NCBI RefSeq assembly: GCF_030766935.1
Contig: NZ_JASERL010000001.1
Span: 1,233,012-1,297,011 of the forward strand
Reading direction: 5' to 3'
DNA from: Streptomyces sp. KL109B
GTDB lineage: Bacteria > Actinomycetota > Actinomycetes > Streptomycetales > Streptomycetaceae
DNA length: 64,000 nucleotides
Position numbers and translations under genes: made by a program. This document shows, piece by piece, positions 50,694 to 60,135 of this stretch. The first letter of the stretch is position 1, and each line of letters starts with the position of its first letter. Below the pieces are notes generated by a model, which made no database searches, had not been told where the DNA came from, and saw only the letters and a program-made list of their open reading frames with translations.

Positions 50694-52769
50694 TCAGCTG
50701 GCCGGGGTCTGGGCCTGGATCGCCGTGATGACGACCGTGTTCACGATGTCCTGCACGAGGGCGCCGCGCGACAGGTCGTTGACCGGCTTGCGCAGGCCCT
50801 GGAGGACAGGGCCGACGGCGATCGCGCCGGCCGAGCGCTGCACGGCCTTGTACGTGTTGTTCCCGGTGTTGAGGTCCGGGAAGATCAGCACGCTGGCCTG
50901 GCCCGCGACCTCCGATTCCGGCAGCTTGGTGGCCGCGACGGACGGCTCGACCGCGGCGTCGTACTGGATCGGCCCCTCGATCTTCAGGTCGGGACGCGCC
51001 GCCTTCACGATCTCCGTGGCCTCACGGACCTTGTCGACGTCGGCGCCCGAGCCGGAGGTGCCGGTCGAGTACGACAGCATCGCGATCCGCGGGTCGACAC
51101 CGAACTGGGAGGCGGTTCCGGCGGACTGGGTGGCGATGTCGGCGAGCTGCTGGGCGTTCGGGTCCGGGTTCACGGCGCAGTCGCCGTAGACGAGGACCTT
51201 GTCGGCCAGGCACATGAAGAAGACGGACGACACGATCGCGGCGTCCGGCTTCGTCTTGATGATCTCGAAGGCCGGGCGGATGGTCGCGGCCGTGGAGTGC
51301 ACGGACCCGGACACCATGCCGTCGGCCAGGCCCTCCTGCACCATCAGCGTGCCGAAGTAGTTCACGTCCGCGACCACGTCGTTCGCCAGCTCCGGCGTGA
51401 CGCCCTTGTGGGCGCGCAGCGCCGCGTACGTGTCGGCGAAGCGCTCGCGCAGCGGGGAGGTCTGCGGGTCGATGATGTCGCTGTCGGCGAGGTCGACGCC
51501 GAGGTCCGCGGCCTTCTTGCGGATCTGCTCGACCGGGCCGAGGAGCGTCAGGTCGCAGACGCCGCGCCGAAGCAGCACGTCGGCGGCGCGCAGGACCCGC
51601 TCCTCGGTGCCCTCGGGAAGCACGACGCGGCGCTTGTCCGAGCGGGCCTGCTCAAGGAGCTTGTGCTCGAACATCATCGGCGTGAGGCGGTCGGAGGACG
51701 GCGCCTGGATCGTCTTCAGCAGGCCCGCCGTGTCGACGTGCTTCTCGAAGACGCCGAGCGCGGTCTCCGCCTTGCGCGGCGTCGCCGCGTTCAACTTGCC
51801 TTCCAGGGCGAAGAGTTCGGCCGCCGTGGGGAAGGATCCGCCGGCCACCGCGATCACCGGCGTGCCGGGCGCGAGGCGCTCGGCGAGCTTGAGGATCGCC
51901 TCGCCGGGCCGCTCGTTCAGGGTGAGGATGACGCCCGCGATCGGCGGGGTGCCGGCGTTGTGCGCGGCGAGCGCGCCGACGACGAGGTCCGCGCGGTCCC
52001 CGGGGGTGACGACCATGCAGCCCGGGGTCAGGGCGTTGAGGAAGTTCGGCAGCATGGCGCCGCCGAAGACGAAGTCGAGGGCGTCGCGCGCGAGCCCCGA
52101 GTCGTCGCCGAGCAGCACCTTGCCGCCGAGCGCGTACGTGATCTGGGCGACGGTCGGCGCCGCGAGCGCGGGCTCGTCGGGCAGCACGTAGCAGGGCACG
52201 GGCAGCCGGTTGGCGAGCCGGTCCGCGATCTCGTCGCGGTCGGCGGGCACCACGCGGTTGACGATCATCGCGAGGACGTCGCAGCCCAGGCCGTCGTAGG
52301 CGCGGTAGGCGTTGCGGGCCTCGGCGCGCACCGACTCGGCGGTCTGCTTCTTGCCGCCGACGACCGGGACCACGGAGGCGCCGAACTCGTTGGCGAGGCG
52401 GGCGTTGAGCGCCAGCTCGTCCGGGAGCTGGGTGTCCGCGAAGTCGGTGCCGAGCACGAGCACCACGTCGTAGTCCCTGGCGACCTCGTGGAAGCGGTCG
52501 ACGAGCCGGGAGACCAGCTCGTCGGTGCCCTGCTCGGCCTGGATCGCGGACGCCTCGTGGTAGTCGAGGCCGTACACCGTCGCCGGGTCCTGCGACAGGC
52601 GGTAGCGCGCCCGCAGCAGGTCGAAGAGCCGGTCGGGGCCGTCGTGGACGAGCGGTCGGAAGACCCCCACCCGGTCGACCTGACGGGTCAGGAGCTCCAT
52701 GACCCCCAGCTCCACGACCTGGCGGCCGTCGCCGCGGTCGATCCCGGTCACGTACACGCTGCGCGTCAC
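50694..52769 (-). CDS. pta: Phosphate acetyltransferase
   Basis: A 691-residue long-form Pta. The N-terminal part is a DRTGG/BioD-like P-loop regulatory domain (about 1-350), and the C-terminal catalytic domain converts acetyl-CoA and phosphate to acetyl phosphate (RRVVLPEGTEERVLRAADVL; MVSGSVHSTAATIRPAFEII; SYSTGTSGSGADVDKV). The start is GTG 52769, with GGAGAG seven bases upstream; an extended frame 45 codons upstream lacks conservation. It precedes ackA in the same direction. Confidence 0.95.
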   Translation of the reverse strand: MTRSVYVTGIDRGDGRQVVELGVMELLTRQVDRVGVFRPLVHDGPDRLFDLLRARYRLSQDPATVYGLDYHEASAIQAEQGTDELVSRLVDRFHEVARDYDVVLVLGTDFADTQLPDELALNARLANEFGASVVPVVGGKKQTAESVRAEARNAYRAYDGLGCDVLAMIVNRVVPADRDEIADRLANRLPVPCYVLPDEPALAAPTVAQITYALGGKVLLGDDSGLARDALDFVFGGAMLPNFLNALTPGCMVVTPGDRADLVVGALAAHNAGTPPIAGVILTLNERPGEAILKLAERLAPGTPVIAVAGGSFPTAAELFALEGKLNAATPRKAETALGVFEKHVDTAGLLKTIQAPSSDRLTPMMFEHKLLEQARSDKRRVVLPEGTEERVLRAADVLLRRGVCDLTLLGPVEQIRKKAADLGVDLADSDIIDPQTSPLRERFADTYAALRAHKGVTPELANDVVADVNYFGTLMVQEGLADGMVSGSVHSTAATIRPAFEIIKTKPDAAIVSSVFFMCLADKVLVYGDCAVNPDPNAQQLADIATQSAGTASQFGVDPRIAMLSYSTGTSGSGADVDKVREATEIVKAARPDLKIEGPIQYDAAVEPSVAATKLPESEVAGQASVLIFPDLNTGNNTYKAVQRSAGAIAVGPVLQGLRKPVNDLSRGALVQDIVNTVVITAIQAQTPAS

Positions 52770-53084
52770 GCGTGCTCTCCGTTTCCCTCGTGGTTCTTCA
52801 TGGATCTTCGTCGTCCTACGCCGTCGAACCCGGCTTTTCCGGGCCGATCCGGTCTCTTTCGGGTCAAAAAAAGGTCCGTAATGGAACCCGTGCCCCCTTG
52901 ACAATACCTCCGGCGGTGGCTAGGTCGCCCGCCGGACAAAAGGCCTTTCCCCCTGGGTCCAAGTGCCCAGGACACCCCTTCCGAAGCTCCCTTCCCTGCC
53001 GCGAGCGAGCGCAGCCCCTTCCGGAGCGTGGAACAATCGACATCGCTCACCGACGTACCAGTAGCGAGCAGGAGACACAGCACG
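52770..53084. other. 315-base divergent region between pta and pfkA
   Basis: No gene. It holds the pfkA promoter (52898-52926), a small CCCGG/CCGGG hairpin near 52830, an A-tract near 52866-52872, and the ribosome sites of both genes. The 5' leader of pfkA would be about 150 bases. Shared control of glycolysis and acetate overflow is possible. Confidence 0.6.
52898..52926 (+). promoter_or_regulatory. Vegetative promoter of pfkA
   Basis: TTGACA (52898-52903), a 17-base spacer and TAGGTC (52921-52926): a perfect -35 with a good -10, in the divergent pta-pfkA gap. Confidence 0.7.
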
Positions 53085-54110
<1,026 letters not shown>

Positions 54111-54209
54111 CGGATGCCGTCGAGGCGTCCCGCAGGTGCGGCCTGCGCCGGGGGCCGCCTTGCCCACCCTGCCGCCCAAGGCGGCAGACTGCCCAAGGCG
54201 GCGGCAACT

Positions 54210-54308
54210 CCAGCCCCTGCGGCGTTTGAGCAGCGGGGTCCGGGGCGGAGCCCCGATCCTTCCAGCCCCGCCGGCGTTTGAGGCGCGGGGTCCGGGGCAG
54301 AGCCCCGC
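54210..54308. repeat. Dispersed palindromic repeat, two direct copies
   Basis: Copies at about 54210-54255 (AGCCCCTGCGGCGTTTGAGC start) and 54261-54308, each ending with the GGGGC/GCCCC hairpin. They fill the gap between pfkA and the convergent XRE-type gene; the second copy ends 16 bases before that gene's stop. Confidence 0.85.
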
Positions 54309-54323
54309 GGCCCAGGAGGACGC

Positions 54324-55046
54324 CTACCGGGAGCGGATCCGGGACCAGAACTCGTCCAGGATCCGCTCCAGGAACTCACGCCCCGCGTCCCCCGCCCCCG
54401 GCGACGCACCCCCACCCCAACTCAACGTCGCCGCCATCAACGCCTGGTACTCCAGGTGCATTTCATGGAGCACGTCCTCCAACTCCCGCCGCTGCACCGG
54501 CACAAGCCGCCCGATCGGCCGCACGGACCCCTGCCACCGCGTCCGCGCCGCATCCCGCAGCAACTCCGCCAACTGGGCATCCCGCCCGGTCACCGTCACC
54601 GTCGCCCGCGGCGAGAGCCGCAGCGTATCGGCGAGCGCGGTCGACTGGCGGTCGTTGCCCTGCCAGTCGCCCGTCTCCTCCATCCGCAGATACGAGTGGA
54701 TCTCCATGCCCACGGCGCGGGCCACGTCCTCCGGGGCAAGACCCAGCGCGAGCCGGTGCTCGCGCAAGGTCCTCGGCGCGCCGATGAGTTCGCTGGGGGA
54801 GCACCACAACGCCCCGGCGAGCGCGGTGAGTTCACCGGCGGCGGGCACCGCCTCGCCGCTCTCCCAGGCGACGATGACGTCCGGCGTGATGTGCGCGAGC
54901 CCGTACGAGGCGCGCATGCCGTACGCGACATGCCCCGGCGCCATCCCGAGCGCTTGACGCAGGCGCCGGGCGGCGGGGGCGTTGAACGGTGGTGACGGCT
55001 GGTTGGGCGTGGCCTCGTGCTGCACGGGCACAAAGTAGGGGGTCAC
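54324..55046 (-). CDS. XRE-type helix-turn-helix protein
   Basis: A 240-residue protein with two HTH-like stretches: LRQALGMAPGHVAYGMRASY, then ITPDVIVAWESGEAVP (about 30-72), and HRLALGLAPEDVARAVGMEI (about 95-130). The rest is helical (LEDVLHEMHLEYQALMAATL). The doubled HTH layout resembles Streptomyces DNA-binding proteins of unknown ligand. It lies upstream of a sugar ABC importer operon, 25 bases from the second permease stop, but reads in the same direction and is probably co-transcribed. Regulation of transport is a guess. Confidence 0.85.
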   Translation of the reverse strand: MTPYFVPVQHEATPNQPSPPFNAPAARRLRQALGMAPGHVAYGMRASYGLAHITPDVIVAWESGEAVPAAGELTALAGALWCSPSELIGAPRTLREHRLALGLAPEDVARAVGMEIHSYLRMEETGDWQGNDRQSTALADTLRLSPRATVTVTGRDAQLAELLRDAARTRWQGSVRPIGRLVPVQRRELEDVLHEMHLEYQALMAATLSWGGGASPGAGDAGREFLERILDEFWSRIRSR

Positions 55047-55070
55047 GGGGCGTTTGGCTACCGTCCGCGC

Positions 55071-55895
55071 TCAACCCTTCACAGCGCCGCCGAGCGCGAA
55101 CCCGCCGCCGAAGCGCCGCGACACGAGGACGTACAGCAGCACCACGGGCGTCGAGTAGATGATCGAGAACGCGGCGAGCTGCCCGTACACGACGGTGCCC
55201 CGGTTGCCGAAGAAGTCGTTGATGCTCACCGAGGCCGGCATCTGGTCGGGGGAGAGCAGCAGCATGAACGGGACGAAGAAGTTCCCCCACATCATCGCGA
55301 ACGAATACACGGTGACGACGGCGACGCCAGGACCCATCAGCGGCAGCACGATCCGCACGAGCCCCTGGAAGGTGCTCGCGCCGTCCGTCCACGCCGCCTC
55401 CTCAAGCTCCTTCGGCACCCCGTCCATGAAGTTCTTCATCAGCCATACGGCGAACGGGAGTTGGGAGGCGGCGAAGAAGTAGATCGTCCCCGACATCGTG
55501 TCGATCAGGTTGACCTGCACGAACAGCGCGTACACCGGGACCATCACCGCCGTGATCGGCAGACAGGTCGCGAACAGCGTCGTCGCGAGGAACGGGTTGT
55601 TCAGGCGCGAGCGGTAGCGGGAGAGCGGATACGCGGCGAGCGCGGCGCAGCCGACCGTGAGGGCCGTCGCGCTGCCGCACAGGATCAGCGAGTTGAGGAG
55701 CGGCGTGAAGGTGACATCGGGCTTGAGCACGTCGTCGAAGTTCCCGAACGTGAACGCCGAAGGCCACTTCACCCGCAGATTCGCGTCCGCGTCGACCGAG
55801 GACAGCACGACCCAGGCCAGCGGCAGCGCGAAGGCGAGCGCGACGACGAGCAGGGACGCGTCCGCCGTGACACGCCTACGTGTTCTGTTGCGCAC
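55071..55895 (-). CDS. Sugar ABC transporter permease (second subunit)
   Basis: A 274-residue inner-membrane permease of the CUT1/MalG class, with six hydrophobic segments. The EAA loop (ELEEAAWTDGASTFQGLVRI) contacts the ATPase. The start GTG 55895 overlaps the permease-1 stop region, with GGAGGAGGG (encoding the end of permease 1) as ribosome site. No ATPase gene is nearby; Streptomyces CUT1 importers usually share MsiK. Confidence 0.92.
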   Translation of the reverse strand: MRNRTRRRVTADASLLVVALAFALPLAWVVLSSVDADANLRVKWPSAFTFGNFDDVLKPDVTFTPLLNSLILCGSATALTVGCAALAAYPLSRYRSRLNNPFLATTLFATCLPITAVMVPVYALFVQVNLIDTMSGTIYFFAASQLPFAVWLMKNFMDGVPKELEEAAWTDGASTFQGLVRIVLPLMGPGVAVVTVYSFAMMWGNFFVPFMLLLSPDQMPASVSINDFFGNRGTVVYGQLAAFSIIYSTPVVLLYVLVSRRFGGGFALGGAVKG

Positions 55896-55897
55896 CG

Positions 55898-56764
55898 TCA
55901 GCCCTCCTCCGTCCGCAGCAACCGCATATAGACCAGCGAGAACAGGGAGCCGACCACGAGAAGCAGCAGCGCGACCGCGGTGCCGTAGCCGATCATGCTC
56001 TTCTGGAAGGCCTGCTCGTACATGAACAGGGGGAGGGTCTGGCTGTGATTGCCGGGCCCGCCGCGCGTCATCACCCAGATCAGCCCGAAGACGGACAGCG
56101 TCTGCAGGGTGTTGAGCATCAGATTCGTGCCGATGGAGCGGCGGATCATCGGCAGCGTGATGTGCCAAAGGCGCTGCCAGGCGTTCGCGCCGTCCACCTC
56201 GGCGGACTCGGTGACCTCCGTCGGGATCTCGCGCAGGGCCGCCGAGTACACGAGCATCGAGAAGGCGGTGCCGCGCCACACGTTCGCGAACGACACGGCC
56301 AGGATGGGCAGCGTGAACAGCCAGTTCTGGGAGGGCAGTTGGAGCCAGTCGAGGATGGCGTTGAGCGTCCCCTCCCGCCGGAAGAAGGCGTACAGCAGAA
56401 ACCCCGCCACGACCTCCGGCAGCACCCACGCCGCCACGACGACGGCCCCGGTGACGGTGCGCGCGGGCTTCGAGGCGCGCTGCATGAGCGCCGCGAGCGC
56501 GAGACCGAGCGTGTTCTGCCCGACGATCGACGACAGGAACGTGAAGACGAGCGTCAGCCAGACGGCGTTCAGGAACGCGTCGTCCTTGAACGCCGCCGTG
56601 AAGTTGTCGAGGCCGACGAAGGACGACTCCGCCTGACCCGTCAACTGCAGGTCGGTGAAGGCGATATAGACGCAGTACGCGATCGGCCCCGCGAGGAAGA
56701 GGCCCATGAGGACGGTCGCGGGGGCGATCGGTACGAGCCGGAGGACGGTTCTGCGACGGTTCAC
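55898..56764 (-). CDS. Sugar ABC transporter permease (first subunit)
   Basis: A 288-residue MalF-like permease starting MNRRRTVLRLVPIAPATVLM at GTG 56764, with six hydrophobic segments and the EAA loop EVTESAEVDGANAWQRLWHI. It lies 41 bases after the solute-binding protein gene and is coupled to the next permease. The long in-frame extension upstream overlaps the binding-protein gene and is not coding. Confidence 0.92.
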   Translation of the reverse strand: MNRRRTVLRLVPIAPATVLMGLFLAGPIAYCVYIAFTDLQLTGQAESSFVGLDNFTAAFKDDAFLNAVWLTLVFTFLSSIVGQNTLGLALAALMQRASKPARTVTGAVVVAAWVLPEVVAGFLLYAFFRREGTLNAILDWLQLPSQNWLFTLPILAVSFANVWRGTAFSMLVYSAALREIPTEVTESAEVDGANAWQRLWHITLPMIRRSIGTNLMLNTLQTLSVFGLIWVMTRGGPGNHSQTLPLFMYEQAFQKSMIGYGTAVALLLLVVGSLFSLVYMRLLRTEEG

Positions 56765-56805
56765 AGTGACGCTTCTCTCTCCCTCGGCTGCCAACTCCCG
56801 TGTCT

Positions 56806-58203
56806 CTACGGCTTCTTGACGACCTTCCCGTCCGTCGCCGCCTTCACCTGCTCGTCGTACGTCGCCGCCGCCTCGTCGACCGAGGCGTCTCCGGTCGTCA
56901 CCGACTCCATCGCCTCCTGGATCGCCGTGGAGACCTTCGGGTACGCGGGGTAGGCCGGCCGGTAGTGGGTGCTGGGCACCAGGTCCGTGAAGAACTTGGT
57001 GCCGGGCTGCGCCTTCAGGTACTCCGGGTCGTCGGCGACGTCCTTGCGGACCGCGATGCCGGAGTTGGCCATGTACCAGCGCTTGGCGTTCTCCGTCGTC
57101 TGCAGCGTCTTGATGAAGTCGAAGGCGAGATCGGGATTGGCGGACTTGGCCGGGATCGACCACGTCCAGCCGCCGGACATGGAGACCTTGCCGGGCGCCT
57201 GACCGGTCTGGGTCGGCATCTGCGCGAGGCCCAGCTTCCGCGACCACTCGGGCCACTCGTGGCCGCTGCCCTTGAGCCAGTCCTGCGGCAGCCAGGAGCC
57301 GTCGAGGGCGATGCCGAGCCTGCCCTCGGGGAGCATCTCGCCGCGCACGGCGGTCTGGATGTTCGGGTCGAGGGCGTCGGAGACCCCGGGGCCGAGCTTC
57401 TCCTTGTAGACCGTCTCCACGAACCGCAGGCTGTCCTTGAACGCCTTCGAGCCCGTGACCCACTTGCCCGAGCCCTTGTCGTAGAGCGGATCGGCGCCGC
57501 CTGCACCGGTTCCGGCCCCGCCCCCGGTCCCGTACAGGAGCATCTCGAAGCCCTGCATCGTCGAGGCCTCGCCGGCCGGTTTTCCGGTGTAGACGTTCAG
57601 CGGGGCGACGCCGGGGACCTTCCGCTTGATGGCGCGGGCGGCGTCCAGGACCTCGTTCCAGTTCTTCGGCTGCCACGGCAGCGCGATCCCGGCCTTCTTC
57701 AGGATCGCCTTGTCGTACCAGAGGCCGCGGGTGTCGGTGCCGTCCGGGACGCCGTACGTCTTCCCGTCCCTGGCCTTCGCCGCGGTCTTCGCCGTGTCGA
57801 TGAACTGGCCCCAGTCCGGCCACTTGGACAGGTACGGGTCGAGGGGCTTCAAGTACCCGCTGGCGATGTCGGAGTTGATGAGGAACGTGTCCTCGTAGAC
57901 CAGGTCGGGGGCGGTCCTGGGGGAGCGCAGCATCTGCTGGAGCTTGGTGTAGTACTCCGCGTCCGGCGCCTTGATCGGAACGAACTCGACCTTCTTGCCG
58001 GGATGCGCCTTCTCGAACTTCTTCTTCATCGCGGCCAGGTAGTCGTCCATGACCTTGATCTTGTTGTCCGTGGACTGCTTGAAGGAGACCTTGATGGTGT
58101 CCGAGTCACTTCCGGATCCGCCGCCGCAGGCGGTGAGCGTCGCGGCGGCCAGCAGCACGGTGGCGGTGGCGGTGAGGAGCGGGGCGGTGGGGCGCACGGG
58201 CAC
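56806..58203 (-). CDS. Sugar ABC transporter solute-binding lipoprotein
   Basis: A 465-residue lipoprotein. The signal peptide ends in the lipobox LTAC (Cys about 26), then GGGSGSDSDTIKVSFKQS. The mature protein is a family-1 extracellular solute-binding fold (VEFVPIKAPDAEYYTKLQQM; GVPDGTDTRGLWYDKAILKK). It captures a sugar or oligosaccharide for the two permeases encoded after it. The iron box and the divergent beta-propeller gene lie in the upstream gap. Confidence 0.93.
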   Translation of the reverse strand: MPVRPTAPLLTATATVLLAAATLTACGGGSGSDSDTIKVSFKQSTDNKIKVMDDYLAAMKKKFEKAHPGKKVEFVPIKAPDAEYYTKLQQMLRSPRTAPDLVYEDTFLINSDIASGYLKPLDPYLSKWPDWGQFIDTAKTAAKARDGKTYGVPDGTDTRGLWYDKAILKKAGIALPWQPKNWNEVLDAARAIKRKVPGVAPLNVYTGKPAGEASTMQGFEMLLYGTGGGAGTGAGGADPLYDKGSGKWVTGSKAFKDSLRFVETVYKEKLGPGVSDALDPNIQTAVRGEMLPEGRLGIALDGSWLPQDWLKGSGHEWPEWSRKLGLAQMPTQTGQAPGKVSMSGGWTWSIPAKSANPDLAFDFIKTLQTTENAKRWYMANSGIAVRKDVADDPEYLKAQPGTKFFTDLVPSTHYRPAYPAYPKVSTAIQEAMESVTTGDASVDEAAATYDEQVKAATDGKVVKKP

Positions 58204-58295
58204 GACCTCCTACGGCGCATCGCGGGCTTCGTTGCCTCGCGGGGCTGCCCGTGAACGTAAGCGCGGAGTCGATCAGGGTCAATGGGTTGCGCTAC

Positions 58296-58314
58296 TTAGG
58301 TAAGGCTAAGCTAA
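58296..58314. promoter_or_regulatory. Iron box (IdeR/DmdR-type operator)
   Basis: TTAGGTAAGGCTAAGCTAA matches the 19-base actinobacterial iron-box consensus at about 17 positions (consensus TTAGGTTAGGCTAACCTAA). It lies in the divergent gap, 56 bases before the YncE-like start. The iron-loaded regulator would repress that gene, and possibly the solute-binding gene on the other side. Confidence 0.75.
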
Positions 58315-58369
58315 GTTAATCTTCGGGTGGCGCCACAACGCCCCCATCCGTGAAGGAGATTGACGCAGC

Positions 58370-59434
58370 ATGCCTCGAATCACTCCCAGGCTCCGCCGTT
58401 CCGCCGCCGTCACCGTCGCCCTCGTCGCGGGCGCCACAGCGGCGCACACCGGCACCGCGGGCGCCGCCACCGGCTCGACCACGGCCTCGGCCACCGCCCC
58501 GACCGCCGCCTCCGCGCCTGTCACCAAAGGCCTCTACCAGTCGGCGTACTCGGCGCGGAATCACGCCCTTTGGACGACGTCGGCCGTGGGCCGCCCTCCG
58601 GTGACCACGTCCGCGCTCACCAAGCTCGACCCGAGGACGCTGAAGGTCGAGGCGACGTACACCCCGCCGGTCACCGACGCCGCCACCGGCGCCGTCGAGG
58701 CGGTCTACGGCATCGCGGTCGACGACGAGCACAACACCGTGTGGGTCACCAACACCCGCAACAACACGGTCGCCGTCTACAGCCAACGCGACGGCGCCCA
58801 CCTCGCCACGCTGCCGAACGTCGCCCACGCCCGCGAGATCGTGGTGGACGAGCGGCACGACACGGTCTGGGCGAGCGGCTTCGGCGACGGCAGCGTCGTC
58901 GGCTTCGACAGCCGTACGTTCGCCGAGAAGAAGCGCGTCACCGTCGACGGCGCCGGCCCGACAGGACTCACCGTCAACGAACGCACCGGCACGGTCTACG
59001 CCGCCGACCTCACCAACGACCAACTGATCGAGGTCACACGGAAGTCCACGAAGCCGCGCCTCATCCCGACCGGCGACGGCCCGATCTCCGTGGCCCTCTC
59101 CAAGAACGGCCACACGGCGTACACCGCCGACAACACCGCCGGCACCGTCTCCGTCATCGACCTCGACAAGGGCCTGGTCACCAAGTCCGTGCCGACCGGC
59201 GCGGGCACGCTCTCCGTGGCCACCGACGACCGCTCGGGCCGCGTCGTCTCGGTGAACCGCACCGACGCGACCGCGACCGTCGTCGACCCGCGCAAGGGGG
59301 CCGTCGTCAAAACGGTGAGCACGGGGGCCAACCCCAACCACGTCGAGATCGCGCGCGGCACGGCGTACGTCGTCGACAAGTCGGGTGCGGGTGCGGCGGG
59401 CGAGGACACGCTGACGCGGTTCCGCGTGCGGTAA
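58370..59434 (+). CDS. Secreted YncE-like beta-propeller, iron-regulated
   Basis: A 354-residue exported protein with a signal peptide (about 1-35, TAAHTGTAGA) and a seven-bladed-type beta-propeller with repeated strands (YGIAVDDEHNTVWVTNTRNN, GLTVNERTGTVYAADLTNDQ, PISVALSKNGHTAYTADNTA). YncE-like proteins are known from E. coli, where the gene is iron-repressed, and its role is still unclear. An iron box 56 bases upstream supports iron control. It converges with a response-regulator gene. A role in iron uptake or stress is an inference. Confidence 0.9.
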   Translation: MPRITPRLRRSAAVTVALVAGATAAHTGTAGAATGSTTASATAPTAASAPVTKGLYQSAYSARNHALWTTSAVGRPPVTTSALTKLDPRTLKVEATYTPPVTDAATGAVEAVYGIAVDDEHNTVWVTNTRNNTVAVYSQRDGAHLATLPNVAHAREIVVDERHDTVWASGFGDGSVVGFDSRTFAEKKRVTVDGAGPTGLTVNERTGTVYAADLTNDQLIEVTRKSTKPRLIPTGDGPISVALSKNGHTAYTADNTAGTVSVIDLDKGLVTKSVPTGAGTLSVATDDRSGRVVSVNRTDATATVVDPRKGAVVKTVSTGANPNHVEIARGTAYVVDKSGAGAAGEDTLTRFRVR

Positions 59435-59451
59435 CTCCCTTACACGGGTGG

Positions 59452-60135
59452 CTACTTCCAGGTGTAGATCAGCTCCGGTCGGCCCACCTGACCGTACTGC
59501 GGACTGCGCACCGCGCGCCCGGAGTCGACCAGGTGCTCCAGATACCGGCGGGCCGTGATCCGCGAGATGCCGACCGTCTCCGCGAGGGCCGCCGCCGTCG
59601 TGCCCTCGGGCGCCGCCTCCCGCAACGTGTTCGTGACCCGCTCCAGGGTGGGCGCGCTCAGCCCCTTCGGCAGCGCCGCGGGAGCCGGCGAGCGGAGGGT
59701 GGCGAGGGCCCGGTCGACCTCGTCCTGCCCGGCCGCCTCGCCGGTGGTCGCGCGGTACTCGGCGTAGCGCACGAGGCGGTCGCGCAGCGTCGGGAACGTG
59801 AACGGTTTCAGCACGTACTGCACCACCCCGAGCGACACCCCTTCGCGGACCACCGCCAGATCGCGCGCCGACGTCACCGCGACGACGTCCGCGTGATGCC
59901 CGGCGGCGCGGAGGCTCCGGGCGAGCGCGAGACCGTGGCCGTCCGGCAGGTGCAGGTCGAGGAGGAGCAGGTCCACGGGGGTGCGGTCCAGGAAACGTTT
60001 GGCCTCCGCCGCGGAGTGCGCCTTCCCCACGGCCGTGAAACCGGGCACGCGCCCTACGTACATCGCGTGGGCGTCCGCGGCGACGGGATCGTCTTCGACG
60101 ACGAGGACCCGAATGGGACGGTCGACGTCAGTCAT
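59452..60135 (-). CDS. CitB/DctR-type response regulator
   Basis: A 227-residue regulator. The receiver domain has VVEDDPVAAD, the acceptor aspartate in LLLLDLHLPDGHG and KPF at LKPFTFPTL. The C-terminal domain (about 150-225) has an HTH (TTAAALAETVGISRITARRY). It is coupled to the sensor kinase by ATGA and reads the same way. The pair is divergent from a dicarboxylate symporter, its likely target, as in CitA/CitB and DctS/DctR systems. Confidence 0.93.
   Translation of the reverse strand: MTDVDRPIRVLVVEDDPVAADAHAMYVGRVPGFTAVGKAHSAAEAKRFLDRTPVDLLLLDLHLPDGHGLALARSLRAAGHHADVVAVTSARDLAVVREGVSLGVVQYVLKPFTFPTLRDRLVRYAEYRATTGEAAGQDEVDRALATLRSPAPAALPKGLSAPTLERVTNTLREAAPEGTTAAALAETVGISRITARRYLEHLVDSGRAVRSPQYGQVGRPELIYTWK

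Noticed and set aside
55071..58203. A missing ATPase gene within the sugar ABC operon
   Set aside because: Not treated as a loss: Streptomyces CUT1 sugar importers typically share the MsiK ATPase encoded elsewhere.
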